DNA of 64,000 nt from Desulfobacula sp. (GCA_018645325.1 JABGOU010000004.1:96200-160199), one strand, 5' to 3'. Positions 19,401 through 27,630 are shown, numbered from the stretch's first letter. Notes: generated by a model not told the origin, from the sequence alone. Numbers and translations are program-made.

Positions 19401-22400
19401 TTTCCTGAAACAGCAGTCTGTTTTTCACTGTTCTTGTTTGTAATATAAATGTTAGAAATATTTGATTTTCTGATCAAATGCTCTGTCTCTTTTTCATTCT
19501 TAAATACCACCATTATTTTACCCGGAACCTTTAAGGTAGCTTCATGCATAAGGTCTGAGCGCTTAATGATTAAGCGCATTGCATCGGCAAAAGAAAGCAT
19601 TCCACTGCAGAACAGAGCCGTGTATTCACCCACACTGTGGCCGATGAAATAATCCGGAGAAAATCCTTCTCTGGACAATCTGCTGTAAACAGCTGCAGAA
19701 GAAAGGAAAACGGCAGGCTGGGTATTTTGTGTTGAGTTAATGGCATCATCCGTGCCAAACATCATGTCTAAAAGAGAATACCCTCTTTGTTCAACAAAAA
19801 TCTCTTCGCCTTTTTCCATTACTTTTTTTATGTGGGCATCTTTTTCAAAAAGCTCCTTCATCATACGACTTCTCTGGGCGCCCTGGCCTGAAAGAAGCGC
19901 AACCATTCTCAGTTTTTTACCTCTGTCATCGGCAGAATAAGCATGATCTTTTATTACGATATCATCCTCTACAGCCGCCTTTACTGCTGAAATTTCTTTT
20001 CTGGGTTCGAGAAGAGCAGGTAATGTACTCATAATCATATGGCAATGATTCCCGCCAATGCCGTTGACATTGGCTGCAAATCTAAAAGGCTGGCCTTTGG
20101 GTTTTACCACGATCTGTTGAGAAGGTTTTAAGATTTTACCATCATTTAAAATGGAATGTTCAGGATTATAATTAAAATCCGGCAGAATTTTTCCCTTGCA
20201 GCTCATGAGCATCATTTTTGCCATGGCAACGGCAGGATTGGCAGCTTTAAAATATCCGAACTGGGATTTTATGTTTCCGCAGTGCATTTCATGGTCAAAA
20301 CAATTTTCAATTACCTGTTTTTCTACTATATCACCAAAAATATTGGAAAATGCAAAAATATCCAGATGATTGATATCCTGTTTTCTGATCCCGGAATTAT
20401 AATATGTTTCATTTATAGTTGATACAAAGGTGTGTTCCGAAGGTGCAAGGAGGTGATCCGGCACACTTGAGCGCACAGCACTTTCGTTGATCTCTCCTAA
20501 AATTTCCATATTATACTCACGGGCTTTTTTATAGGTTGTCATCATGTGGATGGCTGCTCCTTCTCCCATGACATACCCGTCTGCCCTAGAATCGTAAAAA
20601 TTACAGTCCCCTTCCGACAAAAGTCCCAGGCGTTTAAAAGCCATGAGAACTGCAGGATAAAGGTTGCAGTCAACTCCGCCTGCCAGAACAAAATCAAGAT
20701 CTTTGTGTTTTAAGTTTCTGGCAGCATTTCGCATGGCAACAAAAGCTGATGCACAGGATGCGTCAATCACGTAATTGGCACCATTCAATCCAAAATAATT
20801 TGCTATCCTGCCGGAGATAATATTGGACAAAAGCCCGGGTGTGGTATCTTCATTATTCTCGGGAATCGTATTGCGGATGGATGCCACAAGTGCATCTGAT
20901 ACCTTATTAAGTTTTTTGCCATCAATACCCTGACAATTTTTAATTATATTACCGATAAATTGTTTTCTAACCCTTACAATATTTTTACTCTGCCGCTCTC
21001 CTGCAATGGTGCCTAAAATGACCCCAACTTTGTTGGACGCGCTTATGCAATCCAGCAAGCCTGAACTTTCAAGTGCCTCGTTTGCGGCTTCAAGTCCAAA
21101 GATCTGACCTCTTTCAATGGATTTAACCATCATTGGGGGCATTCTGTATTTCAAATTATTAAACTTTACTTCCCTGACAACCCCTGCATTGACTTTGGGA
21201 AGCCTGTAATGAGAGGTTTTATCAAGATTTGCATAAGCATCATTATCAAAGTGTTTGGCAGGGATATGGGACAATTGTTTTTCCCCTGATTCAAGTTTTT
21301 CCCAGAACTCCTCTGTATTTTTTGCCCCGGGAAGAAACACACCAAGACCGGCAACCACTATTCGGTCATCATTAAAGTCATAGGTTGGATCAACAAAAAT
21401 ATCCCGTGGAATAGTTTGATAGTTATCAGTCATCTGCTCAACAACCATGTGATAGTTAATACCGCCAAACCCATAAGATGAAACTGCGGCTTTCCTTGAT
21501 TTGTTTTTTTCAAATTTGAATTCCTGGGTGTCTTTTACAATAAACAAGGAGGATTCTTTTAAATCATGATTTTTTGAAAGAGTTTCAAATTGCCCATTGG
21601 GTGGCAGTTTCCCTTTATTAACAGTCAATAAGGCCTTTAAAAGCCCTGCTGATCCTGCACAGCCTAAAAGATGGCCGATCTGTGATTTTATGGAAGAGAC
21701 ACCGGCACCCGAATTTTTGTAAATGGAATTCAATGTCTCAAGCTCTGCCTGATCACCAACTGTTGTGGATGTACCATGGGCTTCTATAAATCCGATATCT
21801 TCAGGTTTAATGTCGGGTCTGATATTTTCAAAACACCGCTGGACACTTAGCACCTGCCCTGTGGGGTTTGGTGCCGCAATGGCTTTGCCCCTGCCATCAG
21901 AGCTTGAACCAATGGAATTGATGATACCCAGAATATTATTTTTATCTCTGATGGCATCTTTCATCCTTTTTAACACAAAAACAACCGAACCCTCACCCAG
22001 GATAAACCCGTCAGCCCGCTCATCAAATGGATATGATCCATTTTTAGACAGGGCTCCCATTTTTGCAAACCCGATAAATGATTCCGGTGCCAGATGGGTA
22101 TTGACCCCACCCACAATCACCTGGTCATGGTCACCGGATAAAAGCTCTCCCATTGCAGCATCAAGGGCGGTCACTGAAGATGCACAGGCTGCATCAACAA
22201 CATAATTTGTACCCCTGACCCCCAGGTGGCGGGCAATTCTTGAGGCTTCTATATTTAAAAGGATACCGTGGACGGGATCATATCCCGGGCTGTTGGCCTC
22301 CATGCCTTCCATTAAACCCTGTTTAACGATTTGCTTTTCATCATCATTTAACGTTTGATATTCATCCGTTTTTTCCATCATGGAAACCAATTCCGGATAC

Positions 22401-24892
22401 CAGTATTTAAGCTGAATATCATTACTCAGCTCATTGGAAAGACAGGTTGCAATAATAACTGCAGTTTTTGCAGGATCCTCACAGACAAAACGATCGTCAT
22501 CTCCCAGAAGCCCGGCATTTTCAACTGCCTTATATGCCGTCTGCAAAACCATTTTCTGGCTGCGGGACAGTCTTTTTTCTTTGCCTTCGGCATATCCGAA
22601 CCGTACCTTGTCAAATTCAAAATGTTCGACATGGCCGGCAAGGATGGTATAGGTCTTATCTTCCGCACTTTTGTCAGGATCATAATAAAGGTCGCGATCA
22701 AATCTTGATTCCGGCATCTCACTTATGGAATATTTCTTGTTTAAAATATTGTCCCACAAGCTATCTGGATCATCAGCATCCGGCAGGGTACAACCTATAC
22801 CCACAACGGCAATCTCATCATTGATTTTATTTTTCACACTTGAAAAGATTTCAAGAAAATTAATATTTTTGCAGAGTTCTGATTTGGCTTTAAAGTAATT
22901 GTTGTGAATCTGCTCGATGGTTACAGCTCGATCAAAAAAGGCCAGGCTGTCCCCCACAAGAAAATTGCCCTTTTCCTTATGCTCGTCATCTTCAAACCAG
23001 GTATAGTTGTCAGGCCCGGGATTTTTAAAATCCGGCAGAAAACCTTTTGCGCCTATGAGCAAAGAACCAATGTTTTTCTTTTCAAAGGCTCGTTTTCTTT
23101 TCTCAAGGCTTTCCTTGTTTTTAATCATCCGGGCTTCTGCTTCAAGCATCGACCATGCAAAACTTGTGGGTGCGGTCCTGGATGCCAAACCTAAGCTTTT
23201 ACCGATTACCATGGTTTGGTTTTCATGGATAATGATGTCACGATATTGAGACTTAATACTTTTTGTTTCCACGATTTCATCGGCAAAAAGATAGGCTGTT
23301 CCCACCTGTATACCAATTTTTGCGCCTTTGGAGGCAAGAAAAGAGGTCAGTCCTGAAATAAAAAATGATGCAAAACGGGTGGAGATTCCACCTGCAAATA
23401 CCAGGTATACATCGGATAGATCATAATTTTTATTCATTAAACTGGTGATGGCCACTTCCCATAATACCATGGAAGAAAGAGAACCAACGTGACCGCCGGC
23501 TTCCCCGCCTTCAAAGATAAAGCGTTTACATCCGCTCTTTAAAGCATTTTCCATCATGGATACAGAGGGTGTATGAAGATAGGTTTTTGTCCCTGCCTTT
23601 TCAAGCTCTGCTACCTGGGAAGGGTTCCCTCCTGCAAAAAGCGCATAGGGAACCTTATATTTTTTAACCATGTCCAGATGTTTTTTTACCATGGGATTAA
23701 AGGCTTCAATGCCCACAAGCCCTGCACCAAAATTATCCACTTTTCTGGTGCCATCCTTCAGCATATTGTCTGCCAGCTGTTCTGGAAGACTTCCCACTGC
23801 AAAAAAAGGCAGCGCTCCCTGCTCAAGAACCTTATTGGCAAATTGGGCATTGTCCGATATATTGGCCATGGGTCCCTGGATCAATGGAAATTTTGTTCCC
23901 TGGTCTTTGGCAAAAGGGGAACCCGGCTTTACTGGATCAAATGCATCTATAAAATTTAAATTCTCACCAATGGTTTTAAAAAAGTTAGAAATAACTTGTG
24001 TAAGGCCTGTTGCATCTTTTACAAAATCCTTTGCAAACACACCATCCTGGCCCAGGTAAAAAAGAGACTGGATAAACTGAACATCTTGTTTGTCAAAAGA
24101 TGTGTAATGGGTTTTGATGGATTCATAAACTTTGTATTTTCCCTGTGGATCAACACCCACTTCAACTGCGGCAATTTTCAGTTCTTTGACTATTTTAGTC
24201 CCAAGTTTTGCAAACACCCGATAAATATCGCTGCCGTCATAGGTGATTTCAGTGGAATCACTTTCATCCACCATGGCCAAAAGCTTTTTAAAATTCTCCG
24301 ATACGGGAGCCTCGTCAGTCATGAGCAGCTGGCTGTCCATGACAAGCCCTGAAACGCCTGCTGCAAACATACCGGCAGCAGTATACTTTCCTACACCGCC
24401 ATGGATAAATATCGGCAATTCACTATTTTTCAAATACCATTGCATCAAAATAAAAGATGAATATCTTGAAACCTTGCCCCCGGCTTCATTGCCCTTTAAA
24501 ATTAAGGCATGGGGACAAATTTCTTTTATCTTGTCGTTTATATTAATATCTTTGATTTCTATGGCTATTTTCGTCTCTGCAAAATTTGTGAAGTCAGAAG
24601 GTGTATCATCTTTGGTAAGAGGAGTTATTAAAAGATCAAGGTTGATCATCTGTTGATTTCTGATTTTATTGATCAGTTCATGATCATGGGTTGAAAGCCT
24701 GATACCAAAGCTGAATTTTTCTCTTGAAAGCAACGCGGCGTTTTGAAGTATGTCGTCATGGGTTAAAAATTCCGTATCAAATACGGGAAGAGCGCCGGCG
24801 TTGGAAATCTCTTTAAAATACTTTACATCAAAAACCTTTACCGGGTTATAAACCATTAAAGGCAGTCTTGAATTGAGTATTCTTCTAATCAT
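13463..24892 (-). CDS. 3809-residue PUFA-synthase-like fatty-acid/polyketide megasynthase
   Basis: Iterative type I synthase that combines in one chain the activities normally split among PfaA-PfaD. Domains: NMO/FabK-like enoyl reductase 1 (1-240, NEAGG near 135) and 2 (320-640, GGEAGGHVG near 466); KS1 (690-1150; Cys903, His1039, His1074); KS2 (1175-1590; Cys1380, but Phe1515 and Tyr1547 replace both His); AT (1660-1965; GHSVGE, Ser1753, AFHTPLL); KS3 (2050-2555; Cys2302, His2450, His2490); three ACPs, 103 residues apart, with LGVDTVKQ at 2700, 2803 and 2906; KR (3225-3480; TGGAGGIT, Tyr3409); product-template-like DH (3505-3800; HDH at 3536-3538, Asp3715). ATG 24892 has GGAG upstream. No thioesterase domain is seen and no phosphopantetheinyl transferase is in the window. 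The product, probably a long reduced or unsaturated acyl chain, is inferred. Confidence 0.93.
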   Translation of the reverse strand: MIRRILNSRLPLMVYNPVKVFDVKYFKEISNAGALPVFDTEFLTHDDILQNAALLSREKFSFGIRLSTHDHELINKIRNQQMINLDLLITPLTKDDTPSDFTNFAETKIAIEIKDININDKIKEICPHALILKGNEAGGKVSRYSSFILMQWYLKNSELPIFIHGGVGKYTAAGMFAAGVSGLVMDSQLLMTDEAPVSENFKKLLAMVDESDSTEITYDGSDIYRVFAKLGTKIVKELKIAAVEVGVDPQGKYKVYESIKTHYTSFDKQDVQFIQSLFYLGQDGVFAKDFVKDATGLTQVISNFFKTIGENLNFIDAFDPVKPGSPFAKDQGTKFPLIQGPMANISDNAQFANKVLEQGALPFFAVGSLPEQLADNMLKDGTRKVDNFGAGLVGIEAFNPMVKKHLDMVKKYKVPYALFAGGNPSQVAELEKAGTKTYLHTPSVSMMENALKSGCKRFIFEGGEAGGHVGSLSSMVLWEVAITSLMNKNYDLSDVYLVFAGGISTRFASFFISGLTSFLASKGAKIGIQVGTAYLFADEIVETKSIKSQYRDIIIHENQTMVIGKSLGLASRTAPTSFAWSMLEAEARMIKNKESLEKRKRAFEKKNIGSLLIGAKGFLPDFKNPGPDNYTWFEDDEHKEKGNFLVGDSLAFFDRAVTIEQIHNNYFKAKSELCKNINFLEIFSSVKNKINDEIAVVGIGCTLPDADDPDSLWDNILNKKYSISEMPESRFDRDLYYDPDKSAEDKTYTILAGHVEHFEFDKVRFGYAEGKEKRLSRSQKMVLQTAYKAVENAGLLGDDDRFVCEDPAKTAVIIATCLSNELSNDIQLKYWYPELVSMMEKTDEYQTLNDDEKQIVKQGLMEGMEANSPGYDPVHGILLNIEASRIARHLGVRGTNYVVDAACASSVTALDAAMGELLSGDHDQVIVGGVNTHLAPESFIGFAKMGALSKNGSYPFDERADGFILGEGSVVFVLKRMKDAIRDKNNILGIINSIGSSSDGRGKAIAAPNPTGQVLSVQRCFENIRPDIKPEDIGFIEAHGTSTTVGDQAELETLNSIYKNSGAGVSSIKSQIGHLLGCAGSAGLLKALLTVNKGKLPPNGQFETLSKNHDLKESSLFIVKDTQEFKFEKNKSRKAAVSSYGFGGINYHMVVEQMTDNYQTIPRDIFVDPTYDFNDDRIVVAGLGVFLPGAKNTEEFWEKLESGEKQLSHIPAKHFDNDAYANLDKTSHYRLPKVNAGVVREVKFNNLKYRMPPMMVKSIERGQIFGLEAANEALESSGLLDCISASNKVGVILGTIAGERQSKNIVRVRKQFIGNIIKNCQGIDGKKLNKVSDALVASIRNTIPENNEDTTPGLLSNIISGRIANYFGLNGANYVIDASCASAFVAMRNAARNLKHKDLDFVLAGGVDCNLYPAVLMAFKRLGLLSEGDCNFYDSRADGYVMGEGAAIHMMTTYKKAREYNMEILGEINESAVRSSVPDHLLAPSEHTFVSTINETYYNSGIRKQDINHLDIFAFSNIFGDIVEKQVIENCFDHEMHCGNIKSQFGYFKAANPAVAMAKMMLMSCKGKILPDFNYNPEHSILNDGKILKPSQQIVVKPKGQPFRFAANVNGIGGNHCHMIMSTLPALLEPRKEISAVKAAVEDDIVIKDHAYSADDRGKKLRMVALLSGQGAQRSRMMKELFEKDAHIKKVMEKGEEIFVEQRGYSLLDMMFGTDDAINSTQNTQPAVFLSSAAVYSRLSREGFSPDYFIGHSVGEYTALFCSGMLSFADAMRLIIKRSDLMHEATLKVPGKIMVVFKNEKETEHLIRKSNISNIYITNKNSEKQTAVSGKAEDIEKFCTFLTQQDIFYKRLNLTGAFHTPLLKEASDKLRQYLDTLTFNDTRFGRIISNTIGKPYPEGRADVKDLLARQIISPVEFIKSIENVYESGRTHFIEIGPSRLLVNLLKNINIGEYGTSVSVDAKLGEIKSFEACRKYLKDCNSIFETKPAEAFETKFTPKPFEELPKIKMSENFESFKLNNQKLVDQILYKEYQHQKRQTAIDAIERYDFNTQKILISGVSVGLPGKDRRVFAADNFDAILNGENFIESLTPEDQDKIIDKNITKLFKQPDGNARFVQITKAEDVIHLAGQLGYFDLMDEYGIKEQYDITMAIGIAAGIEALKDANIPLVMQYKKMKGGKVMIPDGFALPEEMQEDTGVIISCLWPSQETLIEELEKYYYQKFFLKPYEEFENIYYYLMEKVTDTGIKEQITEWFFKAKSGKKKDFKEYKFDRYFAGKITPLGSAYFAQIIKAKGPNTLVSAACASTALAIGIAEDWIRVGRCKRVIVIGGENATSQRQNQWIGSGFLSLGAASIKKRVSQGAKPFDEDRNGTILGAGAVGLVVEAESCVRERGMEGQCEILGTHMANSAFHTFSIDVKHLASEMNKFVNKVEKRNGLKKEDYANKLLFMSHETYTPARGGSADAEVTALQTAFADHLDSICISNTKGFTGHTLGAAIEDVVMVKALQKRKAPPIANLKKIPEHFKNLNFSGQEKINSEYGLHLAAGFGSHLAFLFVKRVEENPVEGNVKYENWIKQITGSQNPELKIIDNTLCAVSGGEALPKAAKEIRKVVTPDKTAVPSMPAAPVPVAAIKEIEKEVEPKTVKETIKGESAEAPVVAVAEAKADDITAMVKEVIAVQTGYTADMLEDDLDLEADLGVDTVKQVEIFAKLASSFGFSVPDDLKLRDLNTIAKLGEYIQSKTGKIVESKDSADAPQTADSIAAGPGQGDDVTAMVKEVIAVQTGYTADMLEDDLDLEADLGVDTVKQVEIFAKLASNFGFSVPDDLKLRDLNTIAKLGEYIQSRAVGLVESKDSVDAPEQAGTIEVGPGQGDDVSAMVKEVIAVQTGYTADMLEGDLDLEADLGVDTVKQVEIFAKLASKFGFSVPDDLKLRDLNTITKLSDYIKSQAKVLQTQQAKQAAPFESEGANKDASPVTPLNEDDEFPDPLSPIKRLIVRAEELDIPGISKKDFKGKKIIVSLDSHGFAKEIIKKIKQKKGEVITIGSKGADFKFDLTDIKATEKRVAKFKEKYPEVNGFIHLLPLDYYFDQKDDSDDTLNTTIKSFFVMIKALFESLDHKENVIGTITFDSVVFPYMENCGDIHPMFAGLSGLMKTANKELADTRVKVVDFSYKHPIKNRPKIVDAFLFELLCDDARCEVGYKDKKRYGISMKPSIADKTQKVISGNDTLLVTGGAGGITYEIIKKVVEKYKTNLIILDINDIYSTDPKYLDKASSDPELMAKLRDDMPGEKPIEIKRALDRLLRVRQSVENIETLKSMGVSVEYNCVDVTNAKAVKKACDKYDRIDGIFHAAGMEMSQFIAKKELWSFELVVDVKVKGLQNLIEAFKDRDYKYFFTFSSVTARFGNEGQVDYTAANDFLGKMLFRQKQLYPERTYKVYAWTAWGGVGMATNPTVKAVLEQRGIQFLPMEQGVKFFMADLLDKTESEMVFSGLDYSFDKDGLLGDPGKVEFPFLDTPVAKTNSGVTYSRVLDIKRDVFLHDHTMEDVPLFLGSTGIETMAEVAKSLSEEKANFVELTDFQIPYGIKLLKGRSKELLVSGSVDGENSFDCRITSQFKNPKGIAMGDPKLHYEGKYRFAQKPLKAKKIKLPTFTPVSWEGDLEPLVYNPKRLFMFGLFSTITDINSFDGKTLITTMEDKSEKEFFKGIKDPKFVAAPILVDAMFQTGGLLEFFTTSRTVLPYKIKSLKFYANLEKNKKYFCITQKKASGEETNTYDLKLIDKKGNVFVEVDSFEMVKLNQLDPEDRIIDRVEFSF
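16080..16910 (-). repeat. Three tandem near-identical ACP-coding repeats
   Basis: Three 309-bp units encode the ACPs. They are very similar at DNA level, down to shared synonymous codons in the segment encoding MVKEVIAVQTGYTADMLE, which suggests recent amplification or gene conversion. Spacing is exactly 103 codons between the equivalent Thr codons (16793, 16484, 16175). Confidence 0.9.
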
Positions 24893-24925
24893 AAGTGTTT
24901 CTCCATAAATGTTATAATAATTGGG

Positions 24926-24985
24926 GTCAGGCTTGCGTTGTTGCTTTTAATTAAAAATAAACGCAACTACGCAAGCCTGACCCCG
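24926..24985. repeat. REP/MITE-like hairpin in the synthase promoter region
   Basis: GGGGTCAGGCTTGCG and its inverted copy CGCAAGCCTGACCCC form a 15-16 bp perfect outer stem, with partial pairing continuing inward (TTGTTGC against GCAACTA). The head GGGGTCA is shared with the ends of the RAYT element at 12906-13373. It lies between the synthase start codon and the presumed promoter, so it would be transcribed as a leader hairpin. Confidence 0.75.
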
Positions 24986-25022
24986 CCTGGTAACTTTATA
25001 CCTTTCATATACCCTTCACCTT

Positions 25023-25037
25023 TCAAGTATTATGCCA
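25023..25037 (-). promoter_or_regulatory. Possible sigma-54-like promoter for the megasynthase
   Basis: Minus strand TGGCAT-N5-TTGA has an intact -24 element and correct spacing but A instead of C in the -12 GC. The divergent gene encodes a sigma-54 activator, which is why I report it. The start would lie near 25012, leaving a leader of about 120 bases that includes the hairpin. Confidence 0.35.
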
Positions 25038-25146
25038 AGCCCCATGGATATCATAAGCATTTAGAATATAAGAATTTTTCATTTTAATTGTCTTGTTCAA
25101 AATTATAAATTATAAATTTGAACTTGCATTTTATGCATACTAAGTA

Positions 25147-25177
25147 TACAAAATTGCACATTATTAATAATTTTGTA
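25147..25177. promoter_or_regulatory. Inverted repeat upstream of the activator gene
   Basis: TACAAAATT (25147-25155) and AATTTTGTA (25169-25177) are perfect inverted copies separated by 13 bp, and the second runs into the activator's ribosome-binding region. The position suits autoregulation or an activator site for the divergent synthase promoter. Confidence 0.45.
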
Positions 25178-25193
25178 CAATGGAGACTCTAAA

Positions 25194-26678
25194 TTGAAAA
25201 ATCCGGGCCTGAGTTCCAAAGAACGCGATTTTTTCAAAACGGTTCATAATGCAGCTTTTGCAAACCCGTTCAGTGATTTAAGAGAAAGACTTGATATTAA
25301 AATTGCAGGACTTTTTCCTTCGGCTTCCCGGAGGGAAAGCAAAGACCTGTGCATCAAAGAAGTGGATCGCAGGATAAAAAAGCTTGAAGAAAAAGGCCGT
25401 GCAGACATTAATGCCTTTCATGGACAGGATAAAGAAATCATTACCATTGTATTCCTGTTTGATATTTTTCACAAATTCAGGGATAATTTTGATCAGCTGA
25501 TAAAAGATCAAATTCTGGCCCGGGATATGCCGGTAAAGGTTCCCTTTGCTGAAAAAGCGATGCACATGCTCCATACAAAAGGATTTGATGACAAAAGCAT
25601 CCCCCACTATTTTTCGCTTTCCTATCAACTCAGAAGAGCCTTTTATTTTATTTCCAAATCCCTTGTGGGAACCAGCCCCTGCATGCAGAAACTGAAAAAA
25701 CATTTATGGTATAATGTTTTCACTTATAATATTGAGCTATACAATAAATTTTTATGGAATAAAATGGAAGATTTTTCCACCTTGCTTTTAGGTGAAACAG
25801 GCACGGGAAAAGGTACTGCAGCCAAGGCCATCGGTAGAAGCGGATATATCCCCTTTGATGAGAACAAACTTTGTTTTACCCAGAGTTTTATAAGAGCCTT
25901 TTCTTCTTTAAACCTTTCCCAATACCCTGAAACCCTTCTTGAATCAGAACTATTCGGTCACGCAAAAGGGGCTTTTACGGGAGCTGTGGATGATTACCAG
26001 GGCGTGTTTGACCGGTGCAGCCCCCATGGTTCAATTCTTCTGGATGAAATCGGTGAAATTCCAAACCATGTTCAGATAAAATTATTAAGGGTTCTCCAGG
26101 AAAGAAGCTTTTCTCCTGTCGGCACCCATGAGATATCAAGATTCAATGGAAGGGTAATTGCCGCAACTAACCGTCCTAAAAAAGAGATCCTGCATGGTAC
26201 GGTATTCAGGGACGATTTTTATTACAGGCTTTGTTCAGATATCATTGAAGTTCCGCCCCTTAGCAAAAGAATCATGGAAAAACCATCAGAACTGGATGAC
26301 CTACTTGACTTCACCATCCAGAGAATGACAGGCACCCGTTCTGAAAAATTAATCATGAAAGTCAAAAGAATTATTGACCGGCAGCTTGGAAAGAATTATC
26401 AATGGCCAGGCAATGTTCGAGAACTTGAACAATGCGTCAGAAGTGTATTGTTAAGACGTGACTATAAAGGAAAGCAGATAAATGAAAAACAGACACTGTC
26501 GCTGAAGCAGGAACTCTTACAAGGGATTATAGATCAAGACATTGCTGTGCCTTCGCTGGTATCGGGATACTGCAAACTTCTTTATGACCAGTTAGGCACC
26601 TATGAAAAGGTTGCAAAACAGACAGGACTTGATAGAAGAACCATAAAAAAATATATTATAAACTTTAAAAAAGACTGA
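25194..26678 (+). CDS. Orphan sigma-54-dependent transcriptional activator
   Basis: About 494 residues. I choose TTG 25194 because GGAG (25182-25185) lies 8 bases before it; an in-frame TTG at 25173 lacks such a site. The first ~170 residues match no sensor domain I recognise: there is no response-regulator receiver, PAS or GAF pattern. The AAA+ core has Walker A GETGTGKGT, the sigma-54 contact loop KGAFTGAVDDYQG, Walker B ILLDEIGEI and an R-finger region in ATNRPKK. The C-terminus carries a helix-turn-helix (GTYEKVAKQTGLDRRTIKKYI) unlike the standard Fis type. It is divergent to the megasynthase and followed 8 bases on by a PlsC-like gene, so it most likely controls synthesis of that lipid. 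Confidence 0.88.
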   Translation: MKNPGLSSKERDFFKTVHNAAFANPFSDLRERLDIKIAGLFPSASRRESKDLCIKEVDRRIKKLEEKGRADINAFHGQDKEIITIVFLFDIFHKFRDNFDQLIKDQILARDMPVKVPFAEKAMHMLHTKGFDDKSIPHYFSLSYQLRRAFYFISKSLVGTSPCMQKLKKHLWYNVFTYNIELYNKFLWNKMEDFSTLLLGETGTGKGTAAKAIGRSGYIPFDENKLCFTQSFIRAFSSLNLSQYPETLLESELFGHAKGAFTGAVDDYQGVFDRCSPHGSILLDEIGEIPNHVQIKLLRVLQERSFSPVGTHEISRFNGRVIAATNRPKKEILHGTVFRDDFYYRLCSDIIEVPPLSKRIMEKPSELDDLLDFTIQRMTGTRSEKLIMKVKRIIDRQLGKNYQWPGNVRELEQCVRSVLLRRDYKGKQINEKQTLSLKQELLQGIIDQDIAVPSLVSGYCKLLYDQLGTYEKVAKQTGLDRRTIKKYIINFKKD

Positions 26679-26685
26679 ATATCCA

Positions 26686-27573
26686 ATGCTATATTTTCTA
26701 CCTCCATCCCTCAAAGGTATTTTATCAATTTTATTATATACATTAAACACCATCTCTTTGACCATTCCATTGATACTGATTTCCTTTTTCAAGTTTATTA
26801 TCCCGGTTCGTGAGTTTGTCGTTATTCTTGACAGGATTCTGATATCCATTGCAACCCTGTGGATAGGTATTAATTCATTCAATTCAAGACTGTTCTGCAA
26901 TATAGAATGGGATATCAGGGGGCTTGAAAAATTAGAAAAAAAAGAATGGTATCTGATTATTTCCAACCATCAATCCTGGGTTGATATCCTGGCATTGCAG
27001 ACAATTTTAAACAAAAAAATTCCCATGTTGAAATTTTTCTTAAAAAAAGAACTGATATGGGTTCCATTCCTCGGACTTGCCTGGTGGGCACTGGATTTTC
27101 CCTATATGAAACGGTATTCAAAAAAACTATTAAAACAAAAGCCCCACCTAAGGGGAAAAGATCTTGAAAGCACAAAAAAGGCATGTAAAAAATTTAAACA
27201 TACGCCCGTTTCCATTATGAATTTTGTTGAGGGCACAAGATTTACCCCGTATAAAAAAGAATCTCAAAATAATCATTTAACACATCTTCTGAATCCAAAG
27301 GCCGGTGGCATTGCCTTTGTCTTAGGTTCAATGGGAGAATATCTTCATAAAATCATTGATGTCACAATTGTATATCCGGATAAAACTCCCACGTTCTGGG
27401 AATATATTTCAGGCAGAACCCATAAAATCATAATTGATTTTCAAGTCATACCTGTAACAGATTCTCTGACGGGAGATTATTTTAACGACCTTGAATATAA
27501 AAACCGTTTTTTCATCTGGTTAAAAGAACTATGGCGAAAAAAAGACGAAAAAATAAAAATCCTGAAATCTTAG
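26686..27573 (+). CDS. PlsC-like membrane acyltransferase (YihG/LCLAT type)
   Basis: Transfers acyl groups to a lysophospholipid or similar acceptor at the inner membrane. The 295-residue chain has hydrophobic segments at about 10-45 and 48-68, the catalytic block SNHQSWVDI (HxxxxD), an FPYMKRYSK segment and FVEGTRFTPYKK, which correspond to PlsC motifs I-III. Spacing of motif III and the longer N-terminus resemble the YihG/acyl-CoA lysocardiolipin branch more than housekeeping PlsC. It starts 8 bases after the sigma-54 activator gene and is probably co-transcribed. I infer that it esterifies the chain made by the neighbouring synthase, which lacks a thioesterase. Confidence 0.85.
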   Translation: MLYFLPPSLKGILSILLYTLNTISLTIPLILISFFKFIIPVREFVVILDRILISIATLWIGINSFNSRLFCNIEWDIRGLEKLEKKEWYLIISNHQSWVDILALQTILNKKIPMLKFFLKKELIWVPFLGLAWWALDFPYMKRYSKKLLKQKPHLRGKDLESTKKACKKFKHTPVSIMNFVEGTRFTPYKKESQNNHLTHLLNPKAGGIAFVLGSMGEYLHKIIDVTIVYPDKTPTFWEYISGRTHKIIIDFQVIPVTDSLTGDYFNDLEYKNRFFIWLKELWRKKDEKIKILKS

Positions 27574-27630
27574 GACCGCAATGGGCCAAAAGACAAGCAA
27601 TTTCGTTCAAGTTATAAACTTTGTGGTCCT
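27572..27630. terminator. Candidate bidirectional terminator between convergent genes
   Basis: AGGACCGCA and TGTGGTCCT pair over 9 bp with one G-U and a long loop, overlapping the stop codons of both convergent genes. There is no strong U run, so the call is weak. Confidence 0.3.
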
